Assembly (NCBI GenBank): GCA_011634665.1
Contig: WAEK01000001.1
Span: 1,131,501-1,195,500 of the forward strand
DNA length: 64,000 nucleotides
Source of the DNA: Mortierella sp. BCC40632
Taxonomy: Eukaryota > Mortierellomycota > Mortierellomycetes > Mortierellales > Mortierellaceae
Direction: 5' to 3'
Below are positions 55,661 to 64,000 of the stretch, piece after piece. The number at the start of each line of letters is the position of its first letter. Within the stretch, counting starts at the first letter, position 1. The notes below the pieces were generated by a model. The model saw only the letters and a program-made list of their open reading frames with translations, was not told the origin of the DNA and did no database searches. A program made the translations under genes and the position numbers.

Positions 55661-58600
55661 ATGCGCTTGTCAGCGACAGGGAAGCTGCTGTCATTGGCAT
55701 CGGCCTTGACTCTTGTCCTCGGGCTGTCATCATCTTCGACATCGGCACCACCACCTATTCAGGCCTCTATTCATGCTTCGTGGCCAGCACCCCCTTTCTT
55801 GCTCGAGATAGTGTAGGTCTTTGAGTGAGAACGTCCAAGCACCAACCACGTCTGGTTTACAGCTATTATACGTGTATTAACCACTACGCTCTCGTTCATC
55901 GACATGTCTGCTAGCGAGGCTGCTGCGCTCGAGAACAAGACCGCGTTCCACCCTCTTCTTCACCAATTAACCAACCCTACTTTTCTCGGCACAACCGAGG
56001 CTTTGAACAATAAGGAGCTCTACGAAAGGGCTTTGAAACTGATTCAAGAGCACGGCCATGTCAGAGCAGAGGCACTGTCGACTCTCAAGTGGTCATTGGC
56101 GATGCGTAGTACTGCGCCTTGGGTAGAAGCACACTATCACTTGTATAACGCGACTGTTGTTCCTGACAAGAAGGCAAGATGGACAGGAAGTTCTGGCTCT
56201 CCAGTTTTCAATGAATCATGTGCGGTCTGGGTCGATTGGTATGATCGACAGATTTGCTCTGCTAAAGAGCTCCTGGATGTAGTCCAAAAGGGCTTGGACG
56301 CGTATCGCAAGTAAGTTTTCATTCAAAAACAATTGGTCGACCATGTAGATCAAGCACTTTTTTAACACGGATTTATCTTTCTCAATGCGACAACATCAAT
56401 AGACTCGAGCCCCAGGTCTCGTTCATGGAGCTTGACCATACCTTGAGTCCAGCTACAAAGGATCCTGAATTGTTTGCAGTCTTGTACGCCGATATCTTGG
56501 ATCCAGAGTTCGCCAAGCTTCGAGAGGTGCTAGAGATGCTTAATCGTGACCATGCGTTGCGCTACTCAATCCGTTACAAACCTCGCACGCAAGGGCATGG
56601 AGAACTTAGAGATGACAAACTCTGGGTTGCAGGGTATGGAGTAGAGTTAGCCCTCAAGAGTACTGACTACATCGTAATTGACGATCGTGATCTCGGAACA
56701 GGAGATGATGATAGCGAGGATATCACTTCTGGACAGACGGTGTTCAACTCGAAAATGCCAGGTTTGTTTAGCGATGAAGATGAAGTTACCCCCACTGTAG
56801 AGCAAGTTAACCAAGCAAACCTTGGAGGTATGAGATAACTGCCAACTATCATCTGATCTTAGTCACTGATACTTTGAAGAGTGTCCCCTCTACGTGTCTA
56901 GTCTATATTAACTATGGGTGTTTCCTTACACATTACGTCTACATCTGTCCTTGAACAACTCGACATCTAACACAAAAATAGAAATTGGCCTTGCAACAAC
57001 TCAGTTCATCCTTCAGTCAGAAAATCCACTGGACACCCTTGTCACGGTAGTCCAAGATTTCCCAAAGTACCAAGGAAGGATTTCCAAGACCCCTATTGGA
57101 GATGAGCTTAAGATGGCTACGCGAACCAACATGATGACTCAACGTGGTGATGGTCGTGGCAAGGTTTGGTTGAATAACCAGCTGATTCCAAACCACAAGA
57201 TGAACCCCTTCAAGTAAGCTTCTCTGTTTCTAGTACTTATCACTCGCACATTATTTGGAAAGAATCTCCCATGCTAATTATTACCCTGTTTGCGCCTTAA
57301 CGGATAGCCTACTCCGATTGTTACGCCGAGAGAGAGAAGTCCTTTCATCCCTTGCGACCATGGGCATCACAACCCGGAAGGCAGTTGACTTGTTGACCGA
57401 CTTTGGATCCACAGAAACCAATAGCCATAGTGACGGCTCCGCAGGACCAGTTGATCCCGAAGGTGTTTTTGATGTCAGAGACAAATCCGAGGAGCAGAAC
57501 TTGGTTGTGTGGCTGAATGATCTTGAAAAAGATCAGCGGTACCAAGACTGGAACCCCAGTTTAATGCAGCTTCTTCGCCCTACGTACAATGGCCAGTTCC
57601 ATAGTATCCGACGGAACGTTATTAACTCGCTGCTTGTCTTGGACCTCAGCTCGCCCCAGGCAATGGAGCTTATATCTTTTGAACTTGCAAACTATGTGCA
57701 GCGCTTAGTGCCGATCAGGTTCGGTATCTTGCCTCTTATCCAATCAGAGGACGGTGATGGTAATTTTAGTAGCATCGATGTTGATGATTATGAAAGTGAG
57801 TATGCCAGATATAGGACTTTGACTAACTCAATCTTATTCTCTGTGCCCCTCTGGTCAATTATCAGACGTCAAGGTTGCTTTGCTTTGGAGACATATCGTC
57901 AGCCGTCATGGAATCAAAGGAGGTCTCGAGTTTCTGAAGAGGGTAAAGTCCGTAAAGTCTTTTTACGCAGTTCGTTTTAGAGGGTATTTCTAGTTTTGCT
58001 TACGAACGGCAAATTGTAATTTTTATGACTTGTAGGCTCTGATGAGTCATGTCCAAGAAGGAGTTGATATTCCTACGGCAATCCAGAGATCTTTTGCTTC
58101 GACTACAGAATTGCCAAAGCTAAAGTCAACCGAGACTCCTGCACTGGATTACGACCAAGTATTGGCTAGTGACTCTATCTATCGGAAAAATTGGTTGCCA
58201 AGCCTTAAGGCGATGCAGAGCAGAATTGGAGTCACTGGACCATCTCATTTTGTGAACGGCAAGTACTTTGCATGGGAAGGGGTATGGTATTTTGACTTGA
58301 TAACCCGTGGTAAAACTGTTGAGTCTGTTCACTATTGTCATTGCTTGGTTTTCACACATAAAGATATTCCTCGAATTCTGGCTCTTTTACGTAGGACCAT
58401 GGACAGCATTTGATGTCCGAAGGAGCATCACAGTCAAACCTGCTAGCGAACCGACTGATGCGGAATGAACTTCCTTCGGAGACACTCGACATCTATGAGT
58501 ATTTCCTTACACGACCTGGTGTCTACGCGCGTCGTAATCCTTACATCTTTGTGGGAGACGAGAATCCGCTCAAGGTGGTGGACTTGGCCTATAATGACCA

Positions 58601-60106
58601 CGAGCAAGTATCCTTTGTGGATAGATTATCGTACATCATTAGTGACTCGTCCGAGCATCAAACATTGACGGTGCACGCCATTGCAGACTTCGATACCCTT
58701 GAGGGACAAACTATTGCATTGGAGGCCATCAAGTCCCTCGAGAATGCGAGCAATGATGAATCTAACCCAGCAGGAGAAGTTCGAATGGCATTTATCCATA
58801 ATGGAAAGAGTCGTCAAAGTCTAACAGGTGAAGATGATTCTGCTCTGCTGGGGGCAACATTTGGCCAGTTCGTGCAGCACTCTTCGATCAAAGCAACCGC
58901 ACTCCCCATTGGATTCTGGAAGTCGCTTTTGCAAGATATTGTCGACGCAGGTGCGAGCTCGGGATCGGATGTATTTGTAAAGAGCTTCCAAAACGCCGCG
59001 GAGAAGTACTCAGACGCAGGACTGATCACATTCGGAATCGAGGGACAGAAGGGAATTGAAGAAGATAATGATTCGGCAAGACGTCAGTTCCTGGAGAGAG
59101 CGTTGAACGGCAAGTATGACTCGCATAACACAGTGCTTCTTGTGAACGGAAGAGTAAGTTTCTTGGTCTTGCTTCTGTTTGATTATAGCATCGCTTTGAT
59201 TGTGAATGGTTTAAAAATGTCAGGTTGCAAGAGCCAAAGACTAATAGAAGTCTATTCCTACTTCCCCACATTTCCTTTCAACTAGCTTGTGGGGCCTATC
59301 TCAGACCCATTCAACGCAGAGGACTTCCGTCTTTTGTATCACTATGAGAAGAATTCTCGTGGAGACAAGGTCAAGAAACTGCTTGCTAATGCCAACATCC
59401 AGGATAACGCAAGGTATGTTTTGCGATTTTGCACTGATCCCCTTACGCCATCATGACTTCATTCTCAGAAAAGAAGATCGTTTTGCTAGAGTTGCACTAA
59501 CATCCTTAATATTCTCACAAACATCGACTAAAACTCTAGTAATATCATGAAGGTCTCTTCGGTTGTTGTCAAAGCGTCATTGCAAATGGATCAAGGACTC
59601 TATGACTTGAACGAAGCTGTTGTCACAAGAGACAGGAGCTTCGAGTCTCTGGATTTGGAAAAGACGTAAGTATGGATTCATTGGTTGTCGTGCTTGCAGT
59701 CGAGTCCTGCTTCTAATGGATACTCCTGTTACAACCTTTATCTCGTTTGTAGCGGCTTCACTGTTAATCCAACTGTCCATGCCGATTCGGACGACACACT
59801 CTTCCTGATCACCGCTGTCCTGGACCCTGTCAACAAGTTGACGCAGCAATGGGCGGCCATCCTTAAGGTTAGAAATGGATCACAACTCGGGTGGTACTAC
59901 CTTTTTGTGTCTGTTCGCACTACTAACTGACAGTCGTATTTACCCCGCTTATTGTCGGTGGTGTTCTCAATTAGACATTGTCCGAGATGGATAACGTTAA
60001 GGTACAGGTTGTTCTCCAGCCTGTGTTTGAGACGACAGAAGTGGCAATCAAGCGATTCTATAGATATGTTTCTGAACCGGAACCAAGATTCGATGACAAT
60101 GGGTGT

Positions 60107-60137
<31 letters not shown>

Positions 60138-62234
60138 TCAAGGAACGGTCAAACTAATCAATGATACCTTTGGTATCCTTGTCAATAGAAACTTGGCCCG
60201 CCCATCTGCACTTTTCACAGGACTTCCTGAAACCGCTTTGTTGACTTTGGGCGTGGACGTGAATCCAGCTTGGGTGGTATCGCCCAAGGTTTGTGTTCAT
60301 GATCTTGACAACCTCCTGCTTTCGAGCCTTATAGGTGCAACTGCGCGAAGAACAGGAGTTCAGGCAGAGTTCGAGCTGCAACATGTTTTGATCGAGGGTT
60401 TCTCCCGTGACATTACCTTGCGAACAACTTCCAAGGGAGCACAGTTTATTTTGGGCACCAAGACTGAGCCCCATGTGGTTGATACCCTTGTGATGGCCAA
60501 CATGGGATACTTCCAGCTGAAGGGACTCCCAGGTGTTTGGGAAATGCAGTTGAGACCAGGTCGAACAAGCCAAGTGTATGATATTGAAAGCATTGGAAGC
60601 GAGGGCTGGGAGCCAGGTTTTGGATCGGTCAAGAACGACAAAAGGCATGTCGTGATTTCGAACTTTGAGGGCCTGGTGCTTTACCCACGTTTGGTCAGGA
60701 ACCCTGGAATGCAACAGGCAGATATCAACGAAGAGGTTGCGCAGGAAAGTGGTATCTGGGGTTCTATCAAGTCAACGTAAGTGTCATGTCCGCGAATTGC
60801 TTAGAGATTCCATGACGATTACCTTTCGTGTTGCTCACAAGTTCTTATCACATATAGCCTCAAGGGATTGACTCAGCCATTGGCCGCAAAAGGAGCCAAA
60901 CCTAAGGCCGAGATCAACATTTTCTCTGTTGCATCTGGTCACTTGTATGAAAGGTTCTTGTCCATCATGATTCTCAGTGTGATCAAGAACACCAAGAGTC
61001 GAGTCAAGTTCTGGTTCATCGAGAACTTTTTGTCACCCTCTTTCAAGGTAATTTATATATGCTTTTTAAACCCTCTGAGCAGTGGACATTTACCAATCAA
61101 GATTATAGCACAGCCATTGTATCTCGGCATGAGACCTCTAGTAACATTCATTTTACGAATTTCTTTTTTTTTCTTTTATTAGGATCTGATCCCATTGATG
61201 GCAGAGGAGTACGACTTTGACTATGAGCTTGTGACCTACAACTGGCCACACTGGCTGCGCGCTCAGACTGAGAAGCAGAGAATTATTTGGGCATACAAGA
61301 TCTTATTCCTGGATGTCCTCTTCCCCCTGGATTTGGACAAGGTCATCTTTGTTGATGCTGACCAGGTAACAATAGTTGACTTGCGAATGAATGCCGTGAT
61401 GAGGTTGAATTATGTATATGCTTCATTAGGCTAGCTGCGATTCTCTGACTTTTATTACTCCCGGTCTAGGTCGTGAGAACTGATATGAAAGAGCTCGTGG
61501 ATATGGATCTTCATGGGGCCCCATATGGATACACTCCAATGTGTCAAGACCGAAAGGAAATGGAAGGTTTCCGGTTCTGGAACCAAGGCTACTGGAAAGA
61601 GCACCTTAAGACCAAGTCCTATCATATTTCTGCTCTCTATGTTGTTGACCTCTTCAGGTTCCGACAGATGCAGGCAGGTGATCGACTTCGTAACCATTAT
61701 CAACAGCTCTCTAGGGACCCTCACAGCTTGGCCAATCTTGACCAGGACCTACCAAACAACATGCAAAATGAGGTTCCTATCTTTTCGCTGCCTCAGGAGT
61801 GGCTCTGGTGCGAGACCTGGTGCGGCGATGATGGCCTTAGCAAGGCAAAGACTATTGACTTGGTAAGTCTTTCATCCTTAGGATGTATTTAGGGTTCAGT
61901 TTCTAAATGGAAACCGATCAGCGGCGATGAACCTCGTCTAAAATACTAAACTATACTCGCTCCAACTCAAAATTCATAGTGCAATAATCCTCTGACCAAA
62001 GAGCCAAAGTTGGACAGGGCAAGACGCCAGATTAAGGAATGGGAAAGCTTAGACAATGAAGCGACAGAGTATGCAAAGAAGGTACATGCTCAGCTCAAGG
62101 CGGCACGCCGTTCTGAGAGGGGATCCGAGCAGGAGCAGGAACAAGAGAAGCAGCCAGCTCAGCACCAAGCACCTAACACCGCTTCGGATGAGAGTAATGA
62201 AGGAGAACCTCATGCTCGAAAGGATGAGCTTTAA
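55661..62234 (+). CDS. UDP-glucose:glycoprotein glucosyltransferase (UGGT)
   Basis: UGGT is the ER-lumen folding sensor that re-glucosylates N-glycans of misfolded glycoproteins so that calnexin rebinds them. Exon 1 (ATG 55661) encodes a signal peptide ([20 protein letters not shown]), then [19 protein letters not shown]; it joins [19 protein letters not shown] in exon 2, the usual UGGT start. Many small exons follow through the thioredoxin-like domains and beta-sandwiches ([29 protein letters not shown] then NPAWVVSPK). The GT24 catalytic domain occupies about 60890-62000: [46 protein letters not shown] (DxD metal site), [31 protein letters not shown] and [12 protein letters not shown]. The C-terminal Gln/Glu-rich tail ends HARKDEL, a KDEL ER-retrieval signal. 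More than a dozen GT-AG introns are inferred; one (about 60101-60188) carries a T18-A11 run. Confidence 0.94.
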
Positions 62235-63188
62235 GCTACTCATGATTCATTCGCAGTATCACGAGTAATGCGGATTAGAATAAACGGTGGTGAAGACCGC
62301 TCTCTATCTCTTACCTGTAGCCCCCTAGAATAGTAAGACTCAAAGCTCTTTTTTCAGGGTCTTCTTTTCTTGAGTTTAGCTGGTCGAGACCAATAAGGTT
62401 CGCCTGATCTACAAAAATTGAAATCAGCGGAGTAGCAAGAGTTTGTTCGTGGAGTGATTGGGCGAATATCATGAACGAATAAGGTCGTGTTCCTGGGAAC
62501 GCGTTCTTGATAGTCGATCTCTTGATCGACCTAAGAAGGGGGCTCTGAATAAATGTGGGCCAAAAAGATGCATGCATGGTCTGTGCATCTCTCACCTTTC
62601 TGGGAAGCACAGCTAATGCAGCAAAAGGCGCATTGACGCGATGGGATGCAGACGCAGATGCACCACTAGTAGGAGTGACTTTCCCTTTTCTTTTTTTTTT
62701 TTCGTCTTTATTCCTCTCTTATTCTTCACTCTCACTCCCTTACACTCTCATTCTTGCACTTCAGTTTTTTTTCTCTTTTTTTCGCTACCCATCTCTCACA
62801 CCCACACCCCCATGCCTCTCTTCTTACGTACACAAGGTATACTGAGATCGGCAGTGAGCACAGACCCCTCCTCCATTGGTAACGAGAGTCGTCACAGCCA
62901 CCGAGAAATAAAGCAACGACGTGTACCGTGGAAGCACTCTTTGGCTATTCCCACGTCATTTTTTTCCGCTGCCATCACCATCACCATCACATTGCCATTG
63001 CCATTGCCATCGTCATCCATGCCCAGCCAAATACCATGCCGCCATTAGCCATGCCGAGCGACCACCTCCCCTGCCATCTCTTTTCTCTCCCCTTCTCTCG
63101 TCTTTGATTTTTCTTCTCGCCGCCCCTCTCCCGTCTATTTGTCACTTTTTCTGTCGCTCTCTTCCTTCCATAGTTTCCTGCACTCTCT

Positions 63189-63253
<65 letters not shown>

Positions 63254-63540
63254 CGCGCTCTCTGTTTTTTCTTTTCATATATTTTTTTTTTTTCTATATT
63301 TTTTTTTTCCTTTTTTTCTCGCTCTCTCTATATATTTTTTCTCTTTCTTGCGCCTCTCTCAGTACGCAAGACATCAGTAACAACAGCAGTACCAGTAATA
63401 CCAGCAGTACCAGCAATACCAGCAGTACCAACAACAACAAAAAAAAAAACACTCTTCTGAGAAAAAAAAAGTATCAAAACGAGAAAAGTAAAAAAAAAGG
63501 ATAAAAAAAAAAAAGAAAAAACAATTTATATATTTTCAAT
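62235..63540. other. Intergenic and pyrimidine-rich 5' leader
   Basis: An AATAAA at 62279-62284 is the likely UGGT poly(A) signal. The rest is pyrimidine-rich, with CT and poly-T tracts leading to the ATG at 63541. No independent gene is supported; the minus-strand frame at 62311-62610 has no recognisable features. Confidence 0.6.
63197..63249. repeat. (CT)n microsatellite
   Basis: About 26 CT units, probably in the promoter or 5' UTR of the polyQ gene. Confidence 0.95.
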
Positions 63541-63910
63541 ATGAAGGTAAATGGTCTACTCCTCGATGTCCTTACATTGTCCTTCCCTTTTGGAGTTCTT
63601 TTTTGAGAGATGCCAAACGTCTAACGTTCTTCTCATTTGTTTTGTCACAGGTCAGAATCAATGTCAAGCAGTACCTTCAGCAGAAAGAAGAGCGAGAGCG
63701 AGAGTGGCAGCAACTGCAACAGCAGCTGCGTCAGCAACAGCAACGAAAAAAGCAAAAGCAGGAATCAGGTCTTGAAGACCTGATGGGGCAGCTGCAGCTC
63801 CAACAGCCAAAGCAGCAGCAACCGCAGCAACAGAAGCAACCGCAGCAACAGCAGCAGCAGCAGCAGCAGCAACAGAAGCAGCAGCAGCAGCAGCAACAGA
63901 ATCAACAGCA

Positions 63911-63950
<40 letters not shown>

Positions 63951-64000
63951 CAACAGCAGCTAAAACAGCAGCAGCAGCAACAGAATCAACAGCAACAACA
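63541..64000 (+). CDS. Gln-rich (polyQ) protein, 5' part only
   Basis: The ATG at 63541 is followed by AAG and a GTAAATGG donor at 63547. The acceptor (TTTGTCACAG) ends at 63650, and the frame reads MK-VRINVKQYLQQKEEREREWQQ, then Gln runs broken by Lys, Pro, Asn and Leu to the window edge with no stop. Exon 1 thus carries only two codons. The charged EERERE stretch followed by Gln-rich sequence suggests a coiled-coil start to a disordered region, as in many fungal transcription co-regulators. The family cannot be told from this part. Without the splice, the ATG frame stops after about 22 codons. Confidence 0.6.
63836..64000 (+). repeat. (CAG/CAA)n coding repeat
   Basis: About 55 codons almost all CAG or CAA, reaching the window edge. 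CAA interruptions are frequent. Confidence 0.95.

Noticed and set aside
62311..62610. Minus-strand 99-codon frame downstream of UGGT
   Set aside because: No domain, signal, promoter or homology pattern; probably chance in the UGGT 3' flank.
63765..63953. Minus-strand poly-Leu frame
   Set aside because: It is the antisense of the CAG repeat of the polyQ gene.

Overview
This window looks like nuclear DNA of an early-diverging filamentous fungus, most likely Mortierellomycota or Mucoromycota. That is an inference from gene content and style, not from a database match. The genes have many short GT-AG introns, core eukaryotic secretory and splicing factors, a Kre9/KNH-like wall protein, and very frequent poly-A/T and GA/CT runs between genes. 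I see no bacterial operons, rRNA, tRNA or CRISPR.

Layout. 0.9-9.4 kb holds four compact genes: gamma-SNAP (-), the nuclear adenylate kinase Fap7/AK6 (+), a GPATCH1-type G-patch splicing factor with an RS tail (+), and a small two-finger C2H2 protein (+). 10-19 kb holds two Ser/Pro-rich low-complexity proteins in tandem, then a membrane-anchored Kre9-like protein and a Ser-rich secreted protein. 19.2-33.7 kb is a nest of decayed mobile elements. 34-47 kb holds a NIPA-type Mg transporter with a Cys-rich ectodomain (-), a short-chain dehydrogenase (-), a membrane-anchored alpha-SNAP-like fusion protein (+) and a small secreted beta-trefoil protein (-). 47.7-62.2 kb holds a P4-ATPase lipid flippase (-) and, divergently, UDP-glucose:glycoprotein glucosyltransferase (+). 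A polyQ gene runs off the right edge.

The most interesting region is 19.2-33.7 kb. Two diverged copies of a very long Fanzor-like gene (eukaryotic TnpB homologue, an RNA-guided nuclease family) lie on the minus strand. Copy B stops exactly at a 5' splice site at 28183. A Fanzor C-terminal half resumes exactly at a 3' splice site at 20477, in the same codon phase. Between them lies copy A, a full-length but frame-broken Fanzor, plus tandem repeats and a Crypton-like fragment. The simplest reading is one element inserted into an intron of the other. Both 3' ends can form a short hairpin at the equivalent place with different stem sequences, as expected for a structured guide RNA overlapping the 3' end of the gene. 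Crypton (tyrosine recombinase) remnants lie beside and between the copies.

Several ordinary genes concern the secretory pathway (gamma-SNAP, alpha-SNAP-like fusion, flippase, UGGT), but nothing shows co-regulation beyond the divergent promoters at 3151-3439 and 55165-55660. Exon borders were read by eye from GT/AG signals and reading frame.
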